From JALYOC01 sp036675345 (lineage in GTDB: Bacteria; Myxococcota; Myxococcia; Myxococcales; Myxococcaceae): DNA of 64,000 bases. Of this stretch, positions 36,706-46,128 are shown piece by piece; within the stretch, counting starts at the first letter, position 1, and every line of letters starts with the position of its first letter. The position numbers and the translations under genes were made by a program. Location of the stretch: contig JAKFFE010000041.1 in assembly GCA_036675345.1 (NCBI GenBank), positions 35,082 to 99,081 on the forward strand, written 5' to 3'. The notes beneath the pieces are model-generated. The model was not told the DNA's origin. It did not search any database and was given only the letters and a program-made list of their open reading frames with translations.

Positions 36706-38979
36706 TTGCCGAAGCACTTGCCGAAGAAGCTGCTTGCCGCTGCGCTGGCTTTCTCGATGTACGCCTGCACTGGGCAAAACGACGTTGTGATCTCCGTCGA
36801 CGACGACTCACGCATCCAGGATGCGGTGAAGCTCGGAGACGATGTTCAATCCGCGCTCGCCGAACTCCAGGACGCAGAGGTCCTGGCAATCGGCGCGGCG
36901 GGGGTTCCCACCTTCATCCGCGGTGAGCTGGGCCGCGCGACGACCTCCCTGGACGGTTTCGGGAAGGCGGACACGCACAACGCGATCCGCCCGCACCTGG
37001 ACCGGATCGCGGCGGCCTTCCGGGTCAACGCCAATGACCTGGTGGTCCGCTCGCTGTTCACCGATGAGCTGGGCAGCACCCACGTTCGCTACCAGCAGAC
37101 CAAGGACGGTCTGAAGGTCGTCGGGGCCGAGCTGATCGTCCACGTGGACAACCAGGGCGTGATCTACGCCGCCAACGGCGAGGCCCGCGATGGCGTCGGC
37201 CTCTCCTCCGAGGCCAAGGTCGCTGGCGTCACCGCCCAGTCGGTGGCCCGGGCGGCGCTGGCGGACCTGGTCCAGCTCACCGTGGGCGAGCCCGCCCTGG
37301 TGTACTACCGCCACTCCCAGGACGGCTCGCTGCAGCTGGCCTACCAGGTGGAGGTCTCCGGCCAGAAGCAGAGCGGCGCCGAGGCCCGCGAGCTGGTCTA
37401 CGTCAACGCCCGCAACGGCGCGGTGATCGAGAAGCTGCCCCAGATCCACGAGGCGCTGAACCGCGCGCTGTACAGCGCCAACAACGGCTCCAGCCTGCCC
37501 GGCACCCTCAAGCGCAGCGAGGGCGGAGCGGCCACCGGTGACACCCACGTGGACGAGAACTACGCCCACCTCGGGACCACCTACAACTGCTACTCCAGCC
37601 TGTTCACCCGCGACTCCTACAACAACGCCGGCGCGCAGCTGCGGAGCACGGTGCACTACAGCTCCAACTACGTGAACGCGTACTGGAACGGGACCCAGAT
37701 GGTGTACGGCGACGGCAACGGCGTGGACGCCGGTCCGCTGGGCAAGGACCTGGACGTCACCGTCCACGAGCTGACCCACGCGGTCACCGACTCCGAGTCT
37801 GATCTGGTCTACGCCAATGAGTCCGGCGCCCTCAACGAGGGGATGTCCGACATCTTCGCCGCGGTCTGCGAGAGCTGGTCGCGCCTGAGCATGGGCGTGG
37901 ACGCGGACGTGTGGAAGATCGGCGAGGACATCTGGACCCCCGCCACCGCGGGCGACGCCCTGCGGTACATGGCCAACCCCACCCAGGACGGCTCCTCCAA
38001 GGACTACTACCCCGAGCGCTACACCGGCACCCAGGACAACGGGGGCGTGCACTGGAACTCGGGCATCTTCAACCTGTGGTTCAAGCTGCTGGTCACCGGC
38101 GGCACCCACCCCCGCGCCAAGACCACCGTCAACGTGGCCGGGATCGGGATGACCCAGGCGGCGCAGATCACCTACCGCGCCCAGACCACGTACATGACCT
38201 CCTCCACCAACTTCGCCGCGGCCCGGACCCACACCGTCCAGGCGGCGACCGATCTGTACGGCGCCGCCGCGGCGGCCAGCGTGGGCCAGGCGTGGGATGC
38301 GGTGGGCGTGGGGACCGGCGGCGGAGGCGGCGGCGGAACCGTGACCGCCCTCACCGACGGGGTGGCCAAGACCGGCCTCTCCGCCTCCTCCGGGACCCAG
38401 ACCCACTACAAGATCACCGTCCCCGCCGGTCAGTCCCAGCTGAAGATCGACCTCAGTGGCGGCACCGGTGACGCGGACATGTACGTGAAGCAGGGGTCGC
38501 AGCCGACCACCACCTCGTACACCTGCCGTCCGTACAAGTCCGGCAACGTGGAGAACTGCACCTTCACCAACCCGGTGGCCGGTGACTGGTTCATCATGCT
38601 CAACGCCTACTCCAGCTACAGCAACGCCAGCCTGATCGCCGACTACTCCGCCACCACCCCGCCGGCCGGAGATCCGTACCTCACCAACGGCACCGCGGTG
38701 ACCGGGATCAGCGGCGCGGCCAGCTCGCAGCAGTACTGGCGGTTGGCGGTTCCCGCCGGGAAGACCAGCGTCACCTTCACCCTCTCCGGGGGCACCGGCG
38801 ACGCGGACCTGTATGTCCGGTCCGGCGCGCGGCCCACCACCAGCACCTACAACTGCCGCCCGTACAAGAGCGGCAACGAGGAGGTGTGCACCCTCACCAA
38901 CCCCACCGCCGGCGACTGGTACGTGATGGTGCGGGGCTACACCAGCTTCAGCGGGGTGTCGCTCAAGGGTCAGTACTAG
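36706..38979 (+). CDS. secreted M4 (thermolysin-family) metalloprotease
   Basis: A 757-residue extracellular zinc endopeptidase. It starts at a TTG preceded by AGGGGG. The N-terminus (KKLLAAALAFSMYAC) is a signal, possibly of lipoprotein type. An FTP-type propeptide follows to about residue 270, then the M4 catalytic domain with HELTH (354-358) and the third zinc ligand Glu378 in LNEGMSD; GGVHWNSGIFN supplies the conserved active-site His. After a Gly linker come two pre-peptidase C-terminal (PPC) beta-sandwich domains, each with ...GTGDADxYV. These usually are cut off or aid secretion. A strong terminator follows. Confidence 0.95.
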   Translation: MPKHLPKKLLAAALAFSMYACTGQNDVVISVDDDSRIQDAVKLGDDVQSALAELQDAEVLAIGAAGVPTFIRGELGRATTSLDGFGKADTHNAIRPHLDRIAAAFRVNANDLVVRSLFTDELGSTHVRYQQTKDGLKVVGAELIVHVDNQGVIYAANGEARDGVGLSSEAKVAGVTAQSVARAALADLVQLTVGEPALVYYRHSQDGSLQLAYQVEVSGQKQSGAEARELVYVNARNGAVIEKLPQIHEALNRALYSANNGSSLPGTLKRSEGGAATGDTHVDENYAHLGTTYNCYSSLFTRDSYNNAGAQLRSTVHYSSNYVNAYWNGTQMVYGDGNGVDAGPLGKDLDVTVHELTHAVTDSESDLVYANESGALNEGMSDIFAAVCESWSRLSMGVDADVWKIGEDIWTPATAGDALRYMANPTQDGSSKDYYPERYTGTQDNGGVHWNSGIFNLWFKLLVTGGTHPRAKTTVNVAGIGMTQAAQITYRAQTTYMTSSTNFAAARTHTVQAATDLYGAAAAASVGQAWDAVGVGTGGGGGGGTVTALTDGVAKTGLSASSGTQTHYKITVPAGQSQLKIDLSGGTGDADMYVKQGSQPTTTSYTCRPYKSGNVENCTFTNPVAGDWFIMLNAYSSYSNASLIADYSATTPPAGDPYLTNGTAVTGISGAASSQQYWRLAVPAGKTSVTFTLSGGTGDADLYVRSGARPTTSTYNCRPYKSGNEEVCTLTNPTAGDWYVMVRGYTSFSGVSLKGQY

Positions 38980-39005
38980 CCCCGAGGGCGAAGACAGTGA
39001 CATGG

Positions 39006-39042
39006 ACGCCCGGGATCTTAAGGTCCCGGGCGTTTCTTTTTG
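39006..39042 (+). terminator. intrinsic terminator after the M4 protease gene
   Basis: ACGCCCGGGA (39006-39015) pairs perfectly with TCCCGGGCGT (39024-39033); the eight-base loop is followed by TTCTTTTTG. It should end transcription of the protease about 30 bases past its stop. Confidence 0.9.
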
Positions 39043-39144
39043 TGCGCTAAGCGGGGAGCAGGCGGACAGGCGGGCGCTGCGCCTTGCTCCCTGCCGCTCA
39101 CCGGAGCGGGTCAGGCGCCCCAGATTCAGCAGCGGGGAGGGGTG

Positions 39145-39531
39145 ATGAGGAACAGCAGCCCATCGACGATCCTGATCATCGAGGATGATCCCACCTTTCG
39201 GGAGACCCTGGTGGAGGTGCTCCGCGAGGACGGCCACCGGTTGTTGTCCGCCGGCGCGGCGAGGGAGGCGATGGGCCTGCTGGAGCAGGAGCTGCCCGAG
39301 CTGATCGTGCTGGATCTGATGATGCCCGGAATCAACGGCCAGCAGCTGAGCCGGCTGCTCAAGGGGAACCCCCGCACCGCCAAGGTCCCGGTGCTGGCGC
39401 TCTCCGGCGCGGGCCCCGAAGCGGTCCTGGAGGCGGAGGTGGACTGGTACCTGGCCAAGCCGGTGGAGGTGCAGATCCTCCTCTCCACCGTCCGGCACCT
39501 GATCCAGCGGGAGCTACCGGCCGCGGTCTAG
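39145..39531 (+). CDS. single-domain response regulator
   Basis: A 128-residue receiver domain (CheY-like), with no output domain. The acidic pair EDD is at the N-terminus, the phosphoacceptor Asp is in IVLDLMMPG, and the conserved Lys is in LAKPVE. The ATG at 39145 follows GGGGAGGGG. It probably relays phosphate between proteins or regulates by binding. Its TAG stop overlaps the stop of the convergent membrane gene in CTAG. Confidence 0.9.
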   Translation: MRNSSPSTILIIEDDPTFRETLVEVLREDGHRLLSAGAAREAMGLLEQELPELIVLDLMMPGINGQQLSRLLKGNPRTAKVPVLALSGAGPEAVLEAEVDWYLAKPVEVQILLSTVRHLIQRELPAAV

Positions 39532-40562
39532 AAGCGCCCGCCCACGGCCAGCCCGGTCTGTCCCTCCGGGCCCACCAGCGGGAACAGGCTCATCTGGGCC
39601 ACGAAGTCCTCCGGAGCGGCGTCGATGGAAGAGGTCAGCAGCACCGCGCCGGCCAACCCTCCCAGCGCGCCCGCGGCCACCAGCGGTCCCAGCAGCTGGC
39701 CCTGGGAGACGGGGAGTCCGGCGAAGACGAAGGCCGCCGCACCCACCAGGCCGCCCAGCACTCCCCCCACGTCGATCAGGAACATCCGGCCCCGGCTGTA
39801 GTTGAGCTGGCTGGCCAGATAGCCGAAGCCGATCAACCCGGCGTTGGCCGCCGCCAGCTCGATTCCCCAGAACGCGGACTGGAGATCGTTGAGGAACGGG
39901 GTGGCGAAGAAGCCCACCAGCAGGGCGGTCCACATTCCCCCGGAGCTGGCCATCGCCACCTGTCCGCCGGTGGGGTGCAGCAGCCCCCCCAGCGCGACGC
40001 CGGCGGCGGTCCCCAGCAGGGTGGTGCCCGCCAGCACCCCGGCATAGGCGGTGCCCGACTGGGCGGGAAGACTGGCCAGCAGCAAGGCGCCCTCCACGAA
40101 GCCCCAGCCAGAGCCGGTGTTGATGGCGTTGGCCATCCCGCCGGAGATCCCCGATCCGGTGAGCAGGAAGGAGCCCACTCCGCCCGCGGCCGCGCCCACC
40201 AGGAGCGAACCGGTCCACGCCTGGGGGGACCCGCAGTTCATCAGCAGGCAGAACAGCACCGCCTGGGTCCCACCATGCACGGTCTGGCCCACCACCAGCT
40301 CTCCGCGGGCCAGCACCGACTCCTCTTCCCCGCGGGCAATCCACGAGAAGGTCCCCACCGGCGCGTCGCCCAGCTTGGGCTGGCGGACGGTGCGCTTCCG
40401 GGGCCGGACCGGCTCGGCCTCCTCCTCCTCCGCCTCTTCGGCCGGGGCAACGGCGGGCTGCTCCTCGTCCGGAGGGGGCGGAGGGGTGGTCAGCTCCTGG
40501 GCGGCGGCATTCAACGGCAGGGCCAGCAACAAGGCGGTCAGCGCGAGGGAGGAGAGGTTCAT
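39528..40562 (-). CDS. Gly/Ala-rich multi-pass membrane protein
   Basis: A protein of 344 residues from the ATG at 40562, with a signal peptide (MNLSSLALTALLLALPLNAAAQ). An acidic and Pro-rich region (about 23-55) is followed by a basic PRKRTVRQPK. The remainder has eight to ten Gly-rich hydrophobic segments (for example VGAAAGGVGSFLLTGSG). No family is recognised. It lies 77 bases after the ATPase gene on the same strand and may be the last member of the export operon. Confidence 0.7.
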   Translation of the reverse strand: MNLSSLALTALLLALPLNAAAQELTTPPPPPDEEQPAVAPAEEAEEEEAEPVRPRKRTVRQPKLGDAPVGTFSWIARGEEESVLARGELVVGQTVHGGTQAVLFCLLMNCGSPQAWTGSLLVGAAAGGVGSFLLTGSGISGGMANAINTGSGWGFVEGALLLASLPAQSGTAYAGVLAGTTLLGTAAGVALGGLLHPTGGQVAMASSGGMWTALLVGFFATPFLNDLQSAFWGIELAAANAGLIGFGYLASQLNYSRGRMFLIDVGGVLGGLVGAAAFVFAGLPVSQGQLLGPLVAAGALGGLAGAVLLTSSIDAAPEDFVAQMSLFPLVGPEGQTGLAVGGRF

Positions 40563-40639
40563 AGGGTTGCGATTTTCCGCCCGGCCCAGCACGGAGTCCC
40601 TCCACCCTACGCCGGAACCGGCCCCTTCGTGAATTTGGG

Positions 40640-41371
40640 TCAGTGACCGGCGGCGGCCAGCGCCTCCTCCGGGCTCTGCTCCGGCAGCATCTTCCCGTCA
40701 TGGATCCGCAGCACCCGGTGGGCGTGCCTCACCACCCGCGGATCGTGGGTGGAGAACAGGAAGGTCACTCCCCGCTCCCGGTTCAGCCGCAGCATCAGCT
40801 CCAGGATCTGGTCGCTGGTCTTGGAGTCCAGGTTGGCGGTGGGTTCGTCGGCCAGCACCAGCTTGGGTTCGGTGATCAACGCCCGGGCGATCGCCACCCG
40901 CTGGCGCTGCCCGCCGGACAGCTCGTCCGGCTTCTGGCGCAGCTGCGGCCCCAGCCCCACCGCCTCTGCCAGCGCCACCACCCGCTCCCGGAGCTTGGCG
41001 GGCGGCTCACGGTCCGGGCGGACCACGCAGGGGAACTCGATGTTCTCCGCCACGTCCAGCACCGGGATCAGGTTGAAGCTCTGGAAGATGAAGCCGATCT
41101 TCCGGTTGCGCACCCCGGCCAGCGAGTCGAAGTCCCGCCCTCCCACCTCCTCTCCATCCAGCCGGTAGGAGCCGGCGGTGGCCCGGTCCAGACAGCCGAT
41201 GATGTTCAGCAAGGTGGTCTTCCCGGAGCCGGAGGGACCGGTGACCGAGGTGAAGTCCCCCTCGCGCAGGGTCAGGTCCACCCCCCGGAGCGCGGTGACC
41301 GTGGTCTTGCCCAGCGGGTAGTCCTTGGTGATCCCGGAGAGGACGATCAGCGGTGGACGTTCGGGGTTCAT
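40640..41371 (-). CDS. ABC transporter ATPase, LolD/MacB type
   Basis: A 243-residue ATPase. Walker A is GPSGSGKTT, the Q loop is in IFQSFNLIP, the signature is LSGGQRQRVAIARAL, Walker B is LVLADEPTANLDS and the H loop is in FLFSTHDPRVV. This subfamily pairs with FtsX-like permeases (LolCE, MacB, FtsEX), and two such permease genes lie in the same operon. The product should power their export step. It comes last, after the barrel gene, with a 12-base gap. Confidence 0.95.
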   Translation of the reverse strand: MNPERPPLIVLSGITKDYPLGKTTVTALRGVDLTLREGDFTSVTGPSGSGKTTLLNIIGCLDRATAGSYRLDGEEVGGRDFDSLAGVRNRKIGFIFQSFNLIPVLDVAENIEFPCVVRPDREPPAKLRERVVALAEAVGLGPQLRQKPDELSGGQRQRVAIARALITEPKLVLADEPTANLDSKTSDQILELMLRLNRERGVTFLFSTHDPRVVRHAHRVLRIHDGKMLPEQSPEEALAAAGH

Positions 41372-41383
41372 CGGCAGGCCTCG

Positions 41384-42817
41384 CTAGTAGAAAGCGCGCA
41401 GCTCCAGCATCGCGCGGTACTTCATCGGCAGCAGTGAGTACTCGTGGATCCGCTCTTGGGTGGGCGGGCGGGTGGCGCCCAGCGCGTCCGGCCCCGCGTA
41501 GGGAAGAAAGGCGGAGGCGGTCACGTTCAGCCACTCGGTGGCGGACCAGGCCAGCGAGGGGGCGAACACCCCGGAGAGGTCCTGCAGGCTGGTGATCAGC
41601 ACCAGGCCCAGGGTGAAGTCGTCGCGGATCTTCGGCTGCTGGAAGGTGAGGAACAGGTAGTGCTGCCCCGAGGGCTGGAAGGAGAAGCGGGTGGAGCCGC
41701 CGCCCCCCTCCCCCGCCAATGGCAGCTCCTCCATCCCCGCCGGCTCCAGCCCCCGCGCCCGCGCCTGGTCCACCAGCGCCAGGGCGCTGATCTGATCCTG
41801 GAACTGGGTGGGGGTGTAGCCGTCGCCCTGGTACAGGTACTCCACCGAGAACAGCGTCTCCTCCTCGCTCTGGTAGCGCGCGCCCACCAGCGCCCGGGCG
41901 TACAGCGCCGGATCCTCCAGCCGGTCCCGCGCGAACAGGGCGGTCCCGTTCTGCGCGCAGGCCAGCGCGGCCGGCACGTCCCGCACACAGCCGGACTGGG
42001 GATAGGCGCGGGCGGAGCCGGTCTGCAGCAGCGCCTCGAAGTGGACCTCCACCGCGTCGAACACCCGGGAGAAGGACGCACCCCAGCGCAGCTTGTCCTC
42101 GAAGGCGTCGCCGAAGCGGTCCGAGTAGAAGGCCATCAGGTTCAGGTCCGAATCCAGCACCAGGGCGTAGGCCCGGGCCGCCACCAGGAAGTGGGCCGCG
42201 TCCTGGGCGTCGTAGAGCAGCCGCCGGGGCAGCCCGTGGAACTCCTCGGTCACCCCGGGGGCGAAGAGCAGGGTGAAGGCCAGGGTCTCCAGCGGCACCT
42301 CCACCCGGGCCATCCAGGCGCCCGCCCGCTGCAGCGAAGGGTCGGTGGGATCCTTGGGCGGGTTGAGCAGATCGGTGGGGTTGAAGGCCAGCCCGCTGCC
42401 CCACACCACCCGCTTCTTCCCCGCCAAGAGGTTCAGCTCCGGGCGCACCTCGTGGTTCACGTACAGCTCGTTGAGGGACACCGAGGGCCGGGTGAACGGC
42501 GAGTCGTGATCCCCCACCACCACCTCCTCCCCGTCCGCGTTCCGGGAGCGGTAGGTGCCTCCCGCGTGGAGGAACAAGGAGAGGTCGCCGGAGACGAAGG
42601 ACCGCTCGGTGTAGGACTGGCGCACCTGCGCGTTGAGCTCCACCGTCTGCAGGAACTGGGGCAGGTCCCGGGTGGGGAGCAGCCCCTCGAACCGCGCCCG
42701 GGTCCACTGGGTGCGGCTGTTGAGAAAGCCGTTCACCTCCGCGGCGGAAGCGCCCGCGGCCCACAGGCCCAGGACCACCGCCACCAGCCACCGGGAGGAG
42801 GAGCCGCGCGCGATCAT
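41384..42817 (-). CDS. predicted outer-membrane beta-barrel protein of the export operon
   Basis: A 477-residue protein from the ATG at 42817, two bases after the stop of the LolA-like gene. The signal peptide is WLVAVVLGLWAAGASA. The body has many alternating strands ending in aromatic residues and closes with YRAMLELRAFY, whose terminal aromatic is the usual barrel signature. VNHEVRPELNLLAGKKRVVWGSG resembles DUF1302-type barrels. It would be the outer-membrane exit or acceptor. Confidence 0.8.
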   Translation of the reverse strand: MIARGSSSRWLVAVVLGLWAAGASAAEVNGFLNSRTQWTRARFEGLLPTRDLPQFLQTVELNAQVRQSYTERSFVSGDLSLFLHAGGTYRSRNADGEEVVVGDHDSPFTRPSVSLNELYVNHEVRPELNLLAGKKRVVWGSGLAFNPTDLLNPPKDPTDPSLQRAGAWMARVEVPLETLAFTLLFAPGVTEEFHGLPRRLLYDAQDAAHFLVAARAYALVLDSDLNLMAFYSDRFGDAFEDKLRWGASFSRVFDAVEVHFEALLQTGSARAYPQSGCVRDVPAALACAQNGTALFARDRLEDPALYARALVGARYQSEEETLFSVEYLYQGDGYTPTQFQDQISALALVDQARARGLEPAGMEELPLAGEGGGGSTRFSFQPSGQHYLFLTFQQPKIRDDFTLGLVLITSLQDLSGVFAPSLAWSATEWLNVTASAFLPYAGPDALGATRPPTQERIHEYSLLPMKYRAMLELRAFY

Positions 42818-42819
42818 GA

Positions 42820-43542
42820 TCAGCGCCCCAGGTCCGCCTGGGTGAAGCGCTGCGCCGGCGCGTGGACCTCCAGCTTCAAGGTCCGGGTCCGCAGCTCCGA
42901 GCGGCGGAACTTGAGCAGCTGGTTCTGCATCACCACCAGCGCCGGCCGGGTGAAGCCGGGGACGAACTCGGTGTGCTCCTTGAACTCGGCGCTGCGCAGC
43001 ATCTGCCCGCTGGTGCCGAAGTACTCCCCCCGCAGCGGCTGCTGGTCGCTCTTGCGCACCCAGAGCTTGATCGCGTCGTAGGCGGTCTCCGGGTGCTTGG
43101 CCTTCAGCTCCAATAGATATGCGTCCGGCTGCGCGGAGGGGACCACCCGGGCGGTGTAATCGGCGGTGTAGTTCACCCGCAGCACGTCCGCGTTGTTGAA
43201 GTCCCCGCCCTGGAAGCTGTCCCGGTTGGCCAGCCGGGTGGCCCGCTTGAGGTTGGGCAGGTACACCCACAGGTTGTCCCCCACCCGCAGCATCTCCTGG
43301 CCCTTCACCGCCGACGGCTCCTGGAACCAGATCCGGACCTTGTCCCCCTCTCCCTTCAGCATCCGCATCACGTAGGTGCGCTGGCTGCCGTCGTCGCGGG
43401 TGGAGGTCATCTGGGTCTGGGCCTCGAAGGTCGCCGGGCCCATGATCTGGTCGTACTTCCTGAGCAGCGCCTCCGCGCTGGGCTCCGCGGCCACCGCCGC
43501 TCCCGCGCTCAACCACACCGCCACTGCGATCGCTGTCCTCAT
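42820..43542 (-). CDS. LolA-like outer-membrane lipoprotein-sorting protein
   Basis: A 240-residue periplasmic protein with signal peptide MRTAIAVAVWLSAGAAVAA. The mature part is the LolA/LolB-like half-barrel of the outer membrane lipoprotein-sorting family (LLRKYDQIMGPATFEAQTQM, GEGDKVRIWFQEPSAVKGQE and DNLWVYLPNLKRATRL). It would carry a lipid or lipoprotein across the periplasm from the permeases to the barrel. The gap to the permease gene upstream is 12 bases. Confidence 0.88.
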   Translation of the reverse strand: MRTAIAVAVWLSAGAAVAAEPSAEALLRKYDQIMGPATFEAQTQMTSTRDDGSQRTYVMRMLKGEGDKVRIWFQEPSAVKGQEMLRVGDNLWVYLPNLKRATRLANRDSFQGGDFNNADVLRVNYTADYTARVVPSAQPDAYLLELKAKHPETAYDAIKLWVRKSDQQPLRGEYFGTSGQMLRSAEFKEHTEFVPGFTRPALVVMQNQLLKFRRSELRTRTLKLEVHAPAQRFTQADLGR

Positions 43543-43554
43543 CGTTCGCTCCTT

Positions 43555-44781
43555 TCAGGTCGCCCGCAGGGCGGCCACCGGGTCCAGCCGGGATGCTCGA
43601 TACGCCGGGTAGGCGGAGGCCAGCACCGCCCCCAGCACCGCCAGCCCCAGGATCAACAGGGCGTAGGGCGGATCCACCACCGGGCGCAGCAGGCCGGGCA
43701 CCGCGCTGCCCACCATCTGGAAGGGGATCCCCCGCTGGGCGATGGCGGTGGCCAGCGCGCCGCCCAGGGCCACCCCCAGCGCTCCGCCGGCCAGGCCCAG
43801 CAGCGCCGCCTCCAGCAGGAACAGGGTCATCACCTGCCGCCTCCGGGTCCCCACCGAGAGCATGGTGCCGATCTCCCGCACCCGCTCGAAGACGCTCATC
43901 AGCATGGTGTTGGCGATCCCGGTGAGGACGATCACCAGCAGCACCCCAGCCACCAGCCCCAGGATCACCCGCTGGCGGGCGATCACGTCCCGGAAGAAGG
44001 GCTTCACCTCGTACCAGGGGTGCACCTCGTAGTCCGGGCCCAGCAGCTGCCGGGCCGCGGCCATCGCGGGGTCCAGCGAGCCCAGGCTTTCCAGCCCCAC
44101 CACGTACTCGGTCACCCTGCCCTCCAGGCCGATCAGCGTCTGGGCCACCGGCAGCGGCAGGGTCAGCAGACGCTTGCTCTCGAAGCCGCCCGGGCTGCGG
44201 ATCAACCCCTGGACCTCCAGGTCCAGCGAGTTGGCGCGGCCCCGGGGGCTGGTGGCGGAGAGGTTCAGAAGGGTGCCCACCCCGGTGCCGGGCCCGAAGC
44301 TTCGGGCCAGCTCCTCGGTGATCAGCAGGCCCCGGGGGCTGTCCGCGGTCAGCGGCTGGCCGCTCACCATCACCGCTCCCGCGCGCGGGGTGGCCTTCGC
44401 CTCGCTGGCCGGGTCCACCCCTCGTCCGATGAACAGGGTCTGGGTGGCGCCGTTGCCCACCCTCCCGGAGAAGACGATCCGGGGAGTGACCCCACTGACC
44501 CCGGGCAGCGCCTCCAGCCGCCGCACCAGCGCCGGGTCGTGGGGCATGTCCAGGTGGTTGGGGAAGGCCTCCAGGTCCGCCAGGTAGCCGCGGTGGTGGA
44601 CCTGGAACGCGCCGGTCTCCCCGCGAACCACGTCCTCCTCCAGCAGGTGCTGGAAGCCCACCGACATCGCCCGCAGCATCACCAGGGCAGCGGTGCCCAG
44701 CACCAGCGCCGCCAGGGTGATCAGGGTCCGGCGCCGGTTGCGGGCCACGTTGCGCGCCGCCAGTCGAAGGAGTGGACTCAT
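43555..44781 (-). CDS. ABC transporter permease, FtsX/LolC-like
   Basis: A 408-residue permease from the ATG at 44781. TM1 is in LAALVLGTAALVML. A large periplasmic domain follows (about 45-270, MacB_PCD-like), then three TM helices, as in FtsX, LolC and MacB. RVREIGTMLSVGTRRRQV is the conserved cytoplasmic coupling segment. Its ATG overlaps the TGA of the other permease gene in ATGA, so the two are coupled and likely form a heterodimer. Confidence 0.93.
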   Translation of the reverse strand: MSPLLRLAARNVARNRRRTLITLAALVLGTAALVMLRAMSVGFQHLLEEDVVRGETGAFQVHHRGYLADLEAFPNHLDMPHDPALVRRLEALPGVSGVTPRIVFSGRVGNGATQTLFIGRGVDPASEAKATPRAGAVMVSGQPLTADSPRGLLITEELARSFGPGTGVGTLLNLSATSPRGRANSLDLEVQGLIRSPGGFESKRLLTLPLPVAQTLIGLEGRVTEYVVGLESLGSLDPAMAAARQLLGPDYEVHPWYEVKPFFRDVIARQRVILGLVAGVLLVIVLTGIANTMLMSVFERVREIGTMLSVGTRRRQVMTLFLLEAALLGLAGGALGVALGGALATAIAQRGIPFQMVGSAVPGLLRPVVDPPYALLILGLAVLGAVLASAYPAYRASRLDPVAALRAT

Positions 44782-46067
44782 GGGGCCCTCAGCGCGTCCA
44801 CCGGGTTCAGGCGGCTGGCCCGCCAGGCCGGCCACAGCGCCGCCAGCGACGCTCCCAGGATGGCGATTCCCGCCGCCGCCACCAGGTTTCCCCAGGTCAG
44901 GTACGGCCTGAGCACCTCCTCCACCACCGCTCCCGGCGCGGCCATCATCACCCCCCGACGGTTCAGCCCCAGGCAGACCGCCCAGCCCAGGGTCGCGCCT
45001 CCCAGCCCGCCGATCACTCCCAGCGCCGCGCCCTCCATCACCATCAGGGTCAGGATCTGCCAGCGGCGCACCCCCACCGCCATCATGGTGCCGATCTCCC
45101 GGACCCGCTCCAGCACGTTCATCAAGAGCGCGTTGAGGATCCCCAGCAGCACCACCACCAGGAAGATCGCCCCCACCAGGGTCATGAAGAAGTCCTGCAG
45201 GTCCACCAGCTGCTCCACGAACGGGAGCAGGTCGTTCCAGGCGTGGACCTCGAAGGTTGGCCCCAGGGTCTGCTCCAGCCGGGCCTTCACCTCTGCCACC
45301 CTGGAGAGGTCGTCCACCGCCAGCGCGTAGGCGGTGACCCGTCCCTCCATCCGCAGCAGCCGCTGGGCGGTGGCCAGCGGCATCAGCGCCACCCGCCGGT
45401 CTCCGGGCAGCCCCGAGCCCAGGGTCCCGGCCACCACCACGTTCTCGCCGTTGAGCACCCCGTCCCGATCCGCGGAGAGCAGCGCCGGCCAGCGGCTGAC
45501 CTCCGGGCGGGTCCCCGGATCGGCCATCAGCGGCAGGGCCAGCCCCTGGAAGAGGTCGTCGTTGAGCAGCAGCTCCGGGCCGTCCGCCGCGCCGGGAGGA
45601 TGTCCCCGGACCAGGAAGTGGAACCGCTTGGGCAGCGCCGCCACCTCCAGCTCCGGATCGATGGCGGTGGTCACCAGATAGGTGGTCTTCCCCTGCTCCT
45701 CCAAGGTGGGCTCGCGGCCCTCGGCCTCCGGGTCGGGGGTGGAGAGCATTGCCCCGAAGGTGATCCGGGGAGCCAGGGCCCGGACCCCCGGCACCGCCGC
45801 GATCCGCTGCCGCAGCGACGGGCTGTCCTCGAAGTCCAGGGTCAGCGGCAGCCCCTCCAGATTCTCCTGGTAGCCGCGGCGGTGGATCTGCAGCGCGCCG
45901 GACTGACCGTCGATCAGGTTGGAGAGGATCATCTCCCGCATCCCGTTGACGAAGCCGCGGAACACCACCATCGACCCCACCCCGATCACGATCGCCAGCG
46001 CCGCCAGCAGCGTCCGCCGCCGGTTCCGGGAGAGGTTCCTCACGGCGATCCGCAGCAGCCTCAGCAT
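44778..46067 (-). CDS. ABC transporter permease, FtsX/LolC-like
   Basis: A 429-residue permease of the same plan: TM1 in LLAALAIVIGVGSMVVF, a periplasmic domain of about 240 residues, then three TM helices with RVREIGTMMAVGVRRWQI. It is the first structural gene of the operon and differs from its partner mainly in the periplasmic domain, as LolC does from LolE. A TetR-type palindrome lies 18-31 bases upstream of its start. Confidence 0.93.
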   Translation of the reverse strand: MLRLLRIAVRNLSRNRRRTLLAALAIVIGVGSMVVFRGFVNGMREMILSNLIDGQSGALQIHRRGYQENLEGLPLTLDFEDSPSLRQRIAAVPGVRALAPRITFGAMLSTPDPEAEGREPTLEEQGKTTYLVTTAIDPELEVAALPKRFHFLVRGHPPGAADGPELLLNDDLFQGLALPLMADPGTRPEVSRWPALLSADRDGVLNGENVVVAGTLGSGLPGDRRVALMPLATAQRLLRMEGRVTAYALAVDDLSRVAEVKARLEQTLGPTFEVHAWNDLLPFVEQLVDLQDFFMTLVGAIFLVVVLLGILNALLMNVLERVREIGTMMAVGVRRWQILTLMVMEGAALGVIGGLGGATLGWAVCLGLNRRGVMMAAPGAVVEEVLRPYLTWGNLVAAAGIAILGASLAALWPAWRASRLNPVDALRAP

Positions 46068-46084
46068 CGCCGCCCTCTGAACTG

Positions 46085-46098
46085 AACGAACGTTCGTT
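46085..46098. promoter_or_regulatory. TetR-type operator upstream of the export permease
   Basis: A perfect 14-base palindrome, AACGAACGTTCGTT, 18 bases upstream of the first permease ATG. It contains ACGAACGT, the core of many TetR-family operators, and matches the site in front of the TetR gene. Confidence 0.75.
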
Positions 46099-46128
46099 TC
46101 ATTGAAGCACCCGAAGAAGCCGCGCCGG